DNA of 64,000 nt from Mytilus trossulus (lineage: Eukaryota > Mollusca > Bivalvia > Mytilida > Mytilidae): the NCBI RefSeq assembly GCF_036588685.1, contig NC_086383.1, positions 61,579,448 through 61,643,447 on the forward strand, in the 5' to 3' direction. A program made the translations under genes and the position numbers. Position 1 is the stretch's first letter. The number at the start of each line of letters is the position of its first letter. Below are positions 1 to 11,259 of this stretch, one piece after another. The notes beneath the pieces were generated by a model, which made no database searches, was not told where the DNA came from, and was given only the letters and a program-made list of their open reading frames with translations.

Positions 1-115
1 AATGGGTCATCTTAGTTTTATATAAGAATTCGTTGATATTTCTCAAAGTTTGAATTGGTTCTGACAAAAGATATTACATTTACGTTTTAGGCAACATATA
101 ACATAACATATAAAA

Positions 116-290
116 AAGAAGATGTGGTATGATTGACATTGAGACAACTATCCAGAAAAGATCAAAATGACACAAACATTAACAATTATACCGTACGGCC
201 TTCAACAATAAGCAAAGCCCATACCGCATATAGTCAGCTATAAAAGGCCCCGCTATAACATGTTTATATACGAGCCTCATTTTTCAGGTT
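116..290 (+). repeat. Interspersed repeat family A (SINE/MITE-like)
   Basis: Starts with AAGATGTGGTATGATT and continues with 'GAGACAACTATCCA' and 'CGGCCTTCAACAATAAGC'. Related copies in this window lie near 34873-35020, 35413-35600 and 44861-45000. Short fragments lie near 13095, 38365 and 46925. No protein is encoded. Family identity is from copy-to-copy similarity seen by eye; the class is not established. Confidence 0.7.
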
Positions 291-299
291 TGCACTGAG

Positions 300-1245
300 T
301 ACTGCTGTCCGTTTTAAACTTAAAAACAAAGATAGATCTAGCATTATCAACTTTTTTTTATTACAAACTATCCAAATCCTGGTGTGTACATGGCAAAAAT
401 ACCATGTTTCTGGCTTCTATAAATTGAAAATTTTAAAGTGACAGTTATTTTTTGTAAGTTCCAAATTTAAAATTCAAAACAAATAAAAACGATTGGCGAT
501 AAAAATGGATTTTAAATAACTATATTTATGATTTAAAATTACCTAACACTATAAAAAGATATTATTAGTGCAAGCGCAATAAATTGAAAAGTTCACATAC
601 AGGAAGTACAATGAAGTAGTGATAACATATTTTATAAAGTGACCGTTCTGTAACAAGCGAATTGAAGTGTAATACAAGCCTATGGTAAGATCTTCTTGTA
701 TTGCTTTGTTTTAACAGAACGTAAAGCTGTAAGTATACTATATATATACAATGTATATTTAACAAAACATGTAAAAATTTTAATTCAAATTTAAATAACA
801 AATATGTACTCCATTATCATGTGATCGTCCGTTCTTTTCCAACCCTAGGGTTCACAAATATCAAAAAGGCTTTCCCATCTGCTGTTCTACCAATACCAAT
901 CATCGCAGGATGTATAAATTCACAGTCACTTAATTACTTTTACAATCATGACGTTTAATGGCAGAAACATGTGTAACTTTCTACAAATTAGCAGTAATCT
1001 GTATATGAATGGTCAGTTGCAAAACCAAATACATGCCTTAACAAACGACTCATAAGTGGCTGTCTGAATTATCGCCATTTTAAAGACGTACGTAATATCT
1101 AGTTGGTCTTGCTTGGAATAGTGTTGCAATCGGATTCAAAGAAAACAGAAAAAAATTCTTTGATTTGATTATTAATCAATAATCCAAACATCTTTGGAGA
1201 AGAATTTGGATGGATACATTTTTGTTTTTGATTCACGACGGAAGG
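300..1245. other. Intergenic, nothing recognised
   Basis: AT-rich sequence upstream of the minisatellite. Short open frames here show no recognisable protein features. Confidence 0.5.
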
Positions 1246-1249
1246 AATA

Positions 1250-1640
1250 TTACGTACACACAAACATGAAAAGAGTGGGTACTCACACATATACATGTAC
1301 ATGAAGGAGAGTAAGTGCTTACACATATACATGAAAAGGAGTGGATACTCACACATATACATGAATGAGAGTAAGTGCCTACACATATACATGAAAAAGA
1401 GTTGGTACTCACACATATACATGAATGAAAGTTAATGCTCACACATATACATTAAAAAGAGTGGGTACTTACACATATACATGAATGAGAGTTAGTGCTT
1501 ACACATATACATGACACAGACAGTGGTACTCGCACATATAAATGCATGAGAATTATTTGAAGCTTGCACATATACACGAATAAGAATAAGTGCACACATA
1601 AATATGAATGAAGTGGTGCTAACACATGTGACGGATGGGT
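1250..1640. repeat. Minisatellite, about 30-bp unit, block 1
   Basis: Tandem units carry the core CACACATATACATGAA. Two unit types alternate, one continuing AAAAGAGTGG and the other TGAGAGTTAGTGC, so a dimeric period of about 60 bp is visible. The short open frames across it on the minus strand are by-products of the repeat. Confidence 0.85.
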
Positions 1641-1854
1641 TAGCTAAAAGTCTAGACAGGCAGTAAAACAACGTCTGGTTCGTTTGATCGTATAATCTCA
1701 ACTCAATATAGTAACATGATACATAACAATAGCACAACGTTAACAGAAGATAATGATGACGTTAACAATGTGAATGGAAACGGCGTTAAAAGTAGTGTTA
1801 ACGTTTGACGCGTAAGTTAAACTGTCTCTGAATCACCGACATAACACATAAACA

Positions 1855-2140
1855 TGGCTAAAAATTGGTGTTCACACATCGAATAAATGAAAATTGGTGC
1901 TCACATATAATGAATTTTATGAATAAGAGTTGGTGCTCACACCAATACATGACTGAGAGTTGGTGACGACACATCTAATGAATTAGAACTGGTGCTCACA
2001 CGTATGCTTAAATGTGAATTGGTGCTAACACATTTATAATTAATGAGAATTTGTGCACACACATTATACATGAATGAGAGTTTTTGCTCACTCATATGCA
2101 TGAATGGGAATTGGTGCTCACACATATACTAAGAATTGCA
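1855..2140. repeat. Minisatellite, block 2 (diverged)
   Basis: More degraded units of the same family, with recurring 'GAATTGGTGCTCACACAT'. It is separated from block 1 by about 215 bp of non-repeat sequence and ends about 110 bp before the translation start of the ankyrin/cGAS-like gene. Confidence 0.75.
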
Positions 2141-2213
2141 TTTTTATCTCGAAAAGGTACCATTTTAAATTTTTGATTGTTTCTCTGATGACTATTTCAA
2201 ATTCAAATTTCAG

Positions 2214-2249
2214 GATGAAAGAAAAAAATCTTCACCACGAACAGAAAAC
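2214..2249 (+). other. 5' UTR exon segment of the ankyrin/cGAS-like gene
   Basis: A good 3' splice site (TTCAAATTTCAG, AG at 2212-2213) lies 36 bp before the ATG. This suggests that an untranslated leader exon further upstream is spliced here. The position of that first exon is not visible. Confidence 0.5.
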
Positions 2250-5200
2250 ATGTCGTCAGAACCGTTAGAACCGCAATCTAAACCAAGGGAGACATTCATG
2301 ATGAAGATCAGTGATTTAGAAATATTTCTCAAATTTCATGCTGATACACATAACACAGTTTTGAATTTCCAGAATATTACTCCAGAAAACTACCACTTAA
2401 AAAAACAAGCACAATGTGAAAAAATATTCTCCAAAAAATTTCGGGATGCTTTACAAAAGGTTGCCGAAGAAAGTAAAATGAAAGATGAGCTTCATTCGTT
2501 TGTTACAAAAATTCAAAAGAAAATAAGATCACGTGACATGCATACTGTCAGTACAAAAAAATGGCGTCCGTGGCTAAGGGTAGAAGAAGACGGAGCGACC
2601 GCCGAAAAAAAGATAAAAGATGACAATGCTTGCACAGACGAGACCAGTGTTTTATTGTTGTACTCAAGAACTTCTACATCAGATATTAATGATAAGAGTA
2701 GTCTTGAAAAAATGAAACAGTCTAAGGAAGAAATACCAAGATCTTCAGATACAGCGTCAGGCTTAAGCGACGACTCGCGTGTTTGGCTAACTGTTCCATT
2801 GAATGCTGTTCGCCAAAACAGATTAGACGTCTTGGATTTGTGCATAAAGACAGGAATAGATATAGGAATATTTCGCGATATTCGTGGTTTATCACTTTTA
2901 CACGAAGCCTTATTGGGTGCCACAGATAATGAGATGATAGAAAAGCTATTAACGCATATCAATAAGAGTTCTTTGTCTGACAGCAATTTTCCTCCAATGA
3001 AAGTGCTTTTATCCAATGAAAATTTATCTTGTAAGCTAAAAATAGAACTAATGAGAAAACTCATTTCGTATGGTGTGCCACTGGTTTATGAAAATTCTAC
3101 TGAGGGAGGTGCCGTACAAAATGTTATCTCCGCGATGAGTAGTGTTAGTGAGGAATCAATGATTGAAGACTGGAAAATATTGTTAGATCAAATTTTGTCA
3201 CTTGGAGTTAGCATAAATAGTACAGACTGGTTTAAACACACGGCTCTGTTAGTTGCCATCAATAGTATTCCACCTCATGGGTTTGTAGACATGCATGATG
3301 ATGAAAATTCAGTTCAAAATTTAAAAGTAATACGAAAGCACAAAATGGATATAGTCGAATACCTGCTAGAAAAGGGAGCTAATCCTGATATAACAGATGC
3401 ATCAGGTAGAACATGCCTACACAATGCGGTTCTGTCTCAGAACTTGGATGTGGTCGACTTGATTATGAAACATGGGGCATGTGTTAATTCCCTCAATCAT
3501 TTAGGAATGACTCCTATTTACTGTATGTGTACTCAGGGTGACTGGAGTGAGGAAGAGGATGACGTCAATGACATACTTTTCCCTATTCTACGCTTACTGA
3601 TAAAATCTGGTGGTGACGTCAACAAACAGGGAAAGGATCTCTCAAGCGTCCTTCATTTTGCAGCAGCAAAACTGAACTTTGTCATTTGCAAATTTTTATT
3701 AGAATCGGGAGCCGATGTAGCGGTACGTGATCACTTAAAGCGTACGCCTTTACACCTTTCAGTTCGAAATAATGACACGTCTGTAATAGATTTACTTCTT
3801 CAATTTGGCGCCAATTTGAATGCAAGAGATATCCATAATGATTCCCCTTTACACCAGGCATGTTTGTTTGAAAACACAACTGCTGTTCAAGTCCTTCTTG
3901 ACAAGGGTGCTGAGGTATCAATAGTAGGAGATTTAGGGATCCAGCCTATTCATATAGCGGCAGAAAATGGCAATTTCTCCATGATACAATTATTTATCGA
4001 CAGAAATGCAGATGTCAATGTCAAAGATAATTTTGGCGCTACTCCGCTGCATTATGCAGCAGCAGACGGAAATCCCGATTCTATTCCATGTCTTCTCGAT
4101 AATGGAGCCGATAAAATAATAGCCGACGACATGGGGAGAAACCCTCTTGATCTTGCAAAACAAATGGGACAGTTCAAAGCATCGTCCTTATTAGCTGAAA
4201 ATGAGTCTGATGTTAAATTTGGCTATTTTCCAGAAGGATTATTTCCGAACAGACCTCTTGTTAAAATGTCGGATGTAGATAAATATTTTAATAACCTTGT
4301 AAGTAAACTACAAGCTATGCGAAATAGTGAACGAGACATAGGGGAAACTATTCTAAATACTCCAGGACTTGGCAAAGTCGATTTTGCAAAGGGAGAGAAT
4401 GCAGACATTTTCAAGATCATCCAACACTTTATAGACAAGGTATTAGTAAGAGTGGGTGAATTAGATCCATTATTTAAAGGTTGCTTGCTGAATGCAGGAA
4501 GCACATTGGAAGGTGTTAAGATAGGATATCCGGATGAATTCGATTTTTTAGTCCATCTTGAGCATTTCAGTTCTATCATAGAGACAATTGAAACTTCCGA
4601 AGTTCCGGGATTTTCTAAGATATTCGTGAAATCACCACTTTCCAAAGAGTATGATGCGTTTTGTGAACGTTCGAGTAATTATCTAAACGCGGGTTGTATA
4701 CTGAGGCGCTTCAATCAGCTTCTAAGAATGGCTAAGTATGATGTTCTCCAAGAACATGTTGAACATATATATACTGGATATATGATTCTACGGGATAGTG
4801 AAACCGTCATGAGTACCCTTCCCATTCCACTTGGTAATCTTGTTGCTTTGTCCGTAACATGGAGAGGTAGAGAGTTTAAGTTTTTGGACATATCCATTGA
4901 TGTCAATCCTGTTGTTTTCACAACAAATTGGCCACGTGATGTAGTTAATGGCTGTTTGTTGATGCAAAATCTCACAGACAAAGGAATGTACTTGATTCCT
5001 AAAATGTGTGAAGCAGTTTCTAGTTGGCCTGGAGAACTAAGTTCCGAAAGCACTGATTTATGGCGTTTTTCTTTTGCCCATATAGAGTCTGAAATTATTC
5101 AGTCACTTCCGCCGGAAGGAAGGGATTGTTATATGTTGTGTAAGACCTTCCGAATGGAACCTTTCTGCTGTAGTGTCGAACTTGAGAGAAAGGGTATAAA

Positions 5201-5294
5201 TGACCCGGAGTCTGCATTCTTGTCCCGTCTCAACCAAAATGTTTCTTCATCCGATGACGACCAAAATGACGATGAAGATGAAAATGACGATGAA

Positions 5295-5386
<92 letters not shown>

Positions 5387-5816
5387 CGATGAAAAGGATG
5401 ATGATGATGATAATGATCAAATAAAGCAAAATTTTGAAACCGCAATGAAAAATAATGAGCTGGATCTAAATGAAATGATGGACTATGAAGAAGAATTTGG
5501 GAAAGATGACATGACAGCAGAAAAGTTAGTTCCTTCATACTATATCAAGACCATTTTTCTGAAAGAGGTAGAACTCCTTTATAAAGAAAATAAGAAACTT
5601 TCGAAAAAAGATCTAAAAACAATGCCAAGAAAAGTGTACGACAAAATGCTAACTGCCATAGAAACTGAGTATCTATCAACATTGTTTGTTCCAAAGCAGA
5701 ATATTTACCATTCAGCAAAACATTATGAAAACGAAGATGGCGTTATGGAATTGAGACATAAGTTCTGTGAAAACATAGTCAAACTCCTAGACAACCTTGA
5801 TTTTAAGACCAATTGA
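2250..5816 (+). CDS. Ankyrin-repeat cGAS-like (Mab-21 family) nucleotidyltransferase
   Basis: Single coding exon, 1188 residues. Residues 1-180 are charged and unrecognised. Ankyrin repeats follow: weak ones from about 185, then about nine clear repeats at 326-655 with TPLH, LLL..GA and DVN signatures. From about 660 comes a Mab-21/cGAS fold. GS is at 750-751, followed by an acidic pair in PDEFDF (E763 and D765), matching the catalytic pair of cGAS, and a third acidic residue, D884, in FLDISIDV. The C-lobe signature DLWRFSF lies near 940, with helices resuming at LVPSYYIKTIFL near 1093. Residues 1016-1047 are 32 consecutive Asp, inserted between C-lobe helices. All three metal-binding acids are present, so cyclic-dinucleotide synthesis upon ligand sensing is plausible, by analogy with animal cGLRs. 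No obvious HxCC-type zinc thumb was seen, so the ligand may be RNA or something else (inference). The ATG follows GAAAAC, and no upstream in-frame extension is needed. Confidence 0.9.
5295..5390 (+). repeat. In-frame GAT microsatellite encoding poly-Asp
   Basis: Thirty GAT codons followed by GAC GAT give 32 Asp. Acidic shoulders (Asp, Glu, Asn) extend to about 5270 and 5417. Near-perfect GAT purity implies recent or ongoing length instability. Mirror-frame poly-Met, poly-His and poly-Ile open frames here are artefacts. Confidence 0.95.
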
Positions 5817-5927
5817 ATATTGAACTTACAATGTGACAAACATAAATAACTGGGATAACTTCAATAACCTTTTCGTCAAAATGTGTTTTAATGTTTTTGT
5901 GACAGATTTGAATGAAAACATGAATGA

Positions 5928-5933
5928 AATAAA
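5928..5933 (+). terminator. Poly(A) signal AATAAA of the ankyrin/cGAS-like gene
   Basis: Canonical AATAAA about 110 bp after the stop codon, in AT-rich sequence. It is the first canonical hexamer downstream. Confidence 0.6.
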
Positions 5934-6319
5934 ATAATGCATAGCATTTTATATGTAATTACAACAAAACAAATGGGTATGCATCATGTACATTGTAACT
6001 AGATTGCTGTAAATAATTCATTGGCTAGTTAATATACCACATGCATGACAGACGCAGATATGCACTAGAAATCTAATTCAGTCAAAGTTGAATATACTAG
6101 CAGATGATTCTACTATTGGTTTTTTCCCTATCATTTGTTGTATATTATAGCTGTTCGATTCGTATGCCTTTTTTGGGTTTAAGCCTTCAAAATTAAAGCT
6201 TATCCTAGTATGTAAGATGAGTTAATTCGTCTCATTATAAGCGCTCGAATACAAAAGATTAAGTAAGATTTCAAGATAAAAAGTATAAAGGGTAACGCAA
6301 CAATTGTGTATGTTTTTAT

Positions 6320-6545
6320 CGAGCCCGCGGCTTTAGTTGCAGAAAGCTCGACATAGGGATAGTGAACCGGCAGCGGCGGTGACTGAGTTAAATGACTTCT
6401 CAAAAGCTTTATATTTTAGAAGTTGGAAGACCTGGATTCTTCATACTTTGTATATAGATGCCTTATGTTACGAAGTTTCCGTCTGTAACATGTACATTGT
6501 CCTTGGTATCATTTTCATTGTTCAGTGAATACTTAAAACAAAAGT
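6320..6545 (+). repeat. Interspersed repeat family O
   Basis: Begins TCGAGCCCGCGGCTTTAGTT and ends near 'CATTGTTCAGTGAATACTT'. A clearly related copy lies at 54218-54450. The small open frame at 6337-6528 lies wholly within the repeat and is not considered a gene. Confidence 0.75.
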
Positions 6546-7149
6546 TATAATATTTTTTGTAATGTGAATCCCAATCATTTAAGGTTGGAGAAGAATGCAA
6601 TTGCAACTAGCATGATTCAAACTGACAATAGTTGACTTCTAAAACAACTCCTTTTATAACGACTACTGAATACTTTTGGTAGGTGAGATGAGGTAACATG
6701 ACCTGACCAAGAAAACCTTTAACCTTGATTACTTAAAACAAGGTCAGTAGAAACCTGTTGTGAAGACGTATAATTACCTAGCAAGGATCCCATAAACCAA
6801 ATATAATCCATCGGAATATGATATATAGATATACAAATGAAGGCAGAAGTAGTATACCGCAGTTCAATAGTCATAAATAAATTAGGAGAAAAAACGAAAA
6901 AAAACGTCCGTTTGGACTCTTATATGATTTTTTTCATTATTCGTTCTATGCACATCGTATAATTTCTCTGAAGGGGAAACAACTCTTAATTCTGATGATG
7001 ATAAATAATAATACGTAAAAAATTCAGTACCTTAAAATTGTGGTTTCAGAAGCCTTAAATTTGATTAATTATTATTTTAAAACTAGATTGGAACCTTATA
7101 CTAATACATGTGTAAATCTATATGAAATATATGATATCTCTGCTAAGAA

Positions 7150-7430
7150 AGGGATAGATTTGCTCTAAATGCATTGGTTTCAGAGTTATAAGCCAAAATA
7201 TACATTTTACCCCTATGTTCTAATTTTAGCCGTGGCGGCCATTTTGGTTGGTTTGGCGAGTCACCGGACACCTTTTTTTAAACTAGATACCCCAATGATG
7301 ATTGTGCCCAAGTATGGTTAAATTTTGTAGTTTCAGAGAAGATTTTTGTAAAAGTTAACGACGACGACGACGACGGACGCCAAGTGATGAGAAAAGCTCA
7401 CTTAGCCCTTTGGGCCAGGAGAGTTAAAAA
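7150..7430. repeat. Interspersed repeat family P (diverged)
   Basis: Contains 'GGCGAGTCACCGGACACC', a run of GAC triplets near 7360 and 'GGCCAGGAGAG'. It looks like a bivalve interspersed element from general knowledge. Only one copy was noticed in this window. Confidence 0.4.
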
Positions 7431-7714
7431 GACTGGAAGACTTTTCATTCTAGTGTGTGCCTTTACAAGGAATTTAAAGGAATCAGATTGTAATAATTTG
7501 TAAACAAATTCAAAATGTATTATGGTTTTGCAAATAGATTGAAATCTTTTACTGGTACATGTGTAAATCTATATAAAATATATAATGTCCCTGCTTTAAT
7601 AAGAAACAAATTATATTTATAGAGATATCTAGGAAATACAAATCCCATGAACTGATAGAAATATATTTTATGTCACATATAGGATCCGTAAATTAATTGT
7701 TATTAGACAATTGT

Positions 7715-7930
7715 CACATGTGGAGCATGATCTGTCTGCCCATTCGCAGCTATTGATATCATCCCAATTTTTTGTGGGATTTGTGTTGCCCAATCTTTAT
7801 TTTTCTATGTTCAGTTTGGTGTACTATTGCTCGTCTTTTAGTCTTCATTTTTTGTTAGACTAACGGTTTATTTTTTTCATCATATGAGTTGTTTGAGATC
7901 CTCTGGTATCTTTCGTCCCTCTTCTACAGG
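7715..7930 (-). repeat. Family C repeat, minus-strand fragment
   Basis: Ends in 'CTGGTATCTTTCGTCCCTCTT', the reverse complement of the 'GAAAGATACCAG' head of family C seen at 58976, 57740 and 63280. Confidence 0.55.
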
Positions 7931-8365
7931 TAAACAAAAGATTTTAAACCTTATAATAAAGAATACATTAGCAAAACTGGATGTATTTTCATTCTAGTGT
8001 GTGCCCTTCCAAAGAATTTAAAGGAATCATAAGTTATTAAGTTGTAAACATATCAAAGATTATCCTATATCCAGGACAAATAAAAAAAAGTATTTAAAAA
8101 GAGGAAACAACTAATACATGTAATTCTCTTATTATATTTAGTATTTAAAATAACTCTTTTATATACTATAAATAGCACTGAAACCTATGTCTCGTTAAAT
8201 TAAAGAGCAAGGACAAAATAAAACAGATTCTAAAGTAGACCAAAATTTAAAAAATCTCTCATAGGCCTCCACCTTTTAAATTCCTGATTAAATATTTTCT
8301 AAAGCTCTGAAAGTTATACATGTAAGTCATGTACTTCAAAAATACTATGTATTTGATATAATTGA

Positions 8366-8675
8366 CTTGGAGTAGACTTTGCTTAATATGAAATAAACAT
8401 TGCGCAACTTGCAGTACATTATGTGTATAACTTAAAGTATAATATGTGCAGCTTGGGGTAGACTATGTGTAACTTGAAGTAGACTATGTTTAAATTGAAG
8501 TAGACTATGTGTAACTCAGAGCAGACTGTGCAACTTAGAGAAGACGATGTGTAACTTTTTGTAGACTATGTGTAACTTTAAGTATACTTTGTATAATTTC
8601 AAAGAGACAATGTGTAACTTAAAGTAAACTCTGTGTAACTTAAAGTAGAATGTCTAACTTGCAATAGACTGTGAG
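8366..8675. repeat. Minisatellite, about 22-bp unit
   Basis: A dozen imperfect tandem units of the form GTGTAACTTAAAGTAGACTAT. No coding frame runs through it. Confidence 0.85.
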
Positions 8676-8969
8676 TGAATTTCCAAACATGAATCTACAA
8701 AGAACAAAAGGTACTTCATGGAGTCTTATGATAGGTACGTATATGATCTTTTTTCATGGGGAAAGACTCTGCATTGGCTTCCTTTTTTATAACAACTGGC
8801 CTAACTAAATCAGAAGTGTCACTTTGACTCACTTATTGGTCAAATGAAGAAGGAATCTTTTCACATTTCTCCTAAAATGATACTGTATCTTGAAGTATTC
8901 AGTAAAGCAAGCTATCAGTATGTTTTGCAGTGGTAATTTTGCCCCACATATACTACACGGAAATGTATA

Positions 8970-9205
8970 AAACAGGGATGAAAGATACCAGCCAGATAGT
9001 CAAACTCATACATCGAAAAATAAACTGACAACGCCATGGTTAAAAATAAAAGGACAAACAGACAAACAAGGGTACAGAATATAAGATACAATATAGAACT
9101 ACAGAATTAGCAACGTGAACCCTACCAAAAACTGGGGTTGATATTAGGCACGCTGGAAGGGTGAGGAGATCTACTCCACATGTGGCACCCATATTTACTT
9201 TATAT
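8970..9205 (+). repeat. Family C repeat
   Basis: Starts 'GATGAAAGATACCAGCCAGA' and carries 'AACTGACAACGCCATGG', 'AAAACTGGGGTTGATA' and 'ACATGTGGCACCC' in the same order as other copies (27840, 57725, 58640, 58972, 63265). A partial copy follows at about 9830-9930. Confidence 0.75.
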
Positions 9206-9358
9206 TTCAAGAATTAATGTTGTTTAAATACTCTTCCTTGATATTATATGCTATATCACTGGTATACAGAATAAACCCTCTTATCAAACAGATCAGCTTA
9301 GTCACCTTTTTTTAAACAAAACGAGTGTAGTTTAATAAAAAGAAAACTGGGTACGTGG

Positions 9359-9631
9359 TTACAGCAGATTTCAGTCAGTATGTAGCTAATTGTAATATCT
9401 TTGGTTAGCTTGCTTGTTAGCTGAACCGTGAAGTCATTGTTAGGTAAGGTAAACTACCCTCCTTTTAAAGTAGCTTAGTCCTACAGAGAGATAGATTGGT
9501 TATCTGTTGGGCTAGTCTACTATCAAAGGAGGGTAGTTTACATAACCTAACAATGACTTCACGGTTCAGCTAACAAGCAAACTAACCAAAGATATTACCA
9601 TTAGCTACATACTGACTGAAATCTGCTGTAA
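9359..9631. mobile_element. Long foldback (hairpin) element
   Basis: Near-perfect inverted repeat of about 273 bp. The outer ends are TTACAGCAGATTTCAGTCAG and its complement ending at 9631. Arms of about 105 bp are nearly identical, and weaker pairing continues inward to a loop of about 20 bp. The structure suggests a non-autonomous foldback or MITE element. No protein is encoded. Confidence 0.85.
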
Positions 9632-10714
9632 TTGAGCCAGAAATTCTGATATCCAATTAAGAAAAAAGACTGATCAAGATTCATGAAAAAGACATTTTCT
9701 TATTGCCTTTTCTCTCATGTTGAGTATATAGATGACTAAATAACAACATAACTTGTTTGACTGATCCAAAGACAACAGTTCTTTACACAAAGTATCGACA
9801 TTACATATGAAAAAAAATTGTCCTAGATTGTCAGAAATAAACGGTCAACACCATGGCTAAAAAAGATGAATAAGAACAATAGACAAGCCATAGTATACAC
9901 AAAACTCAACATAGAAAACCTTTGGACATACAGCAATGATCAGTCCTCCTTTACTAGCAGGGAAACGGCAAAAACCAAAATTTCTTATTTTTGATTTGAA
10001 CTGGTTTGAGATAGAACCAATGACTTCCTGCACTTGAGGGTGAGAAAACGTATTTCACTGAAGCAGTCAACAGATTTTTTAAATTAAGTGGTCTTTAAAA
10101 CATGTTAAATCAACTAAATTATTTTCAAAGGTTTAATTCTTGTATACATGTATTTTCTGCACATTTCTAAAATATATAAATAAAAACACATTTTAATTTA
10201 CAAATTGAAAGCACCTTACAATAGATATCACAAATCTCACCCATTTATACAATACTGAGGGCCACAATTTGTGATGTGGCCCGTTATGGTCATGATGTAA
10301 CTGTTAGCATTCTTTTAGTCAAATGTACAACATCAAGACAGTACATAATCTTAAATATTTATAAAAACAACAAACAATATCATAAGGCATAGTTTTTAAC
10401 ACAAGTTTTTGTGTAATTTACATTGTGGAGAAAAAGAGGTATAAAAATCAGTTTGTTTTCTTTAAATACAAATTAGAATAAGTTCTACAATAAGATATTT
10501 GTTATGACAAACAACATAACCTTAACGTGTGATATTCCTGCTTCCCTTATTCTTATTCATTTGTTATTGTTGTCCTTTTCCTTTCCTGTAAATTATTTTT
10601 ATTCAATCAACTTTCTTTGATCTTAGTTCCTCATTGGTCAAAATTTTGATTATGACATTAAGTTTTCTTGCCTTTCTCTGAAATTCCTATTGTGATGTCA
10701 TGAAAAAGTCAACC

Positions 10715-10850
10715 ATAGTGGCGGATCCAGAAATTTTCATAAAAGGGGGCTCGCTCCAGTTATGCTTCAGTGATTCCCTATATAAACAACTATATTTTCC
10801 CCACAAAAATGGGGGGAGGGCCCCGTCACCATGCCTGATTAAGTCACATA
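10715..10850 (+). mobile_element. Fragment of a GTGGCGGATCCAG-ended MITE
   Basis: Begins GTGGCGGATCCAGAAATTTT and contains 'AGTGATTCCCTATATAAACAA', whose complement lies in the fuller copy at 47228-47398. The far terminus was not found. The short frame at 10700-10888 is a by-product. Confidence 0.5.
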
Positions 10851-10944
10851 TAAAATATGTTAGCAGATCATTCCAATCAAAGGTTTAAGTTTGTCAACAT
10901 GGCGTCTTACTATTATTAGAGAAACTGATTCCACCACCATATAT

Positions 10945-11255
10945 CATGCAATAAAATATATTTATTGTATAGCAATATAATATTTCCCACAGAAAGTAAC
11001 CAAAAGTTAGCGTGCAATAAATTCTAATATTGCACTAGTGCAATAAATCTTCAAAATTCATGACGTCATCAACGACAAAATCTTAGTTTACACCAATTTT
11101 TACTCTCAAATATTATATTGCTATACAATAAAAGGGTTATTGCATGAATATTGGGGAATATTGTCCCTCGTAGAACATATATTGCACTCGCAAGCTCGTG
11201 CAATATAAAATTCTACTCAGGGCAATATTCCCCAATATTCATGCAATAACCCTAT
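10945..11255. mobile_element. Nested double inverted repeat
   Basis: Two hairpins are joined. TGCAATAAAATATATTTATT pairs with sequence near 11112-11137. The GGGTTATTGCATGAATATTG arm at about 11135 pairs with its complement ending at about 11252. The shared middle arm means the two could have arisen by nested insertion or by a partial duplication. Confidence 0.65.
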
Positions 11256-11259
11256 AATA

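Noticed and set aside
1099-1737. Minus-strand open frames rich in MYMCE-type repeats
   Set aside because: Produced by the minisatellite; no start context, splice sites or protein-like composition.
5200-5538. Poly-Met, poly-His and poly-Ile open frames over the GAT tract
   Set aside because: They are other-frame readings of the GAT microsatellite within the cGAS-like gene.
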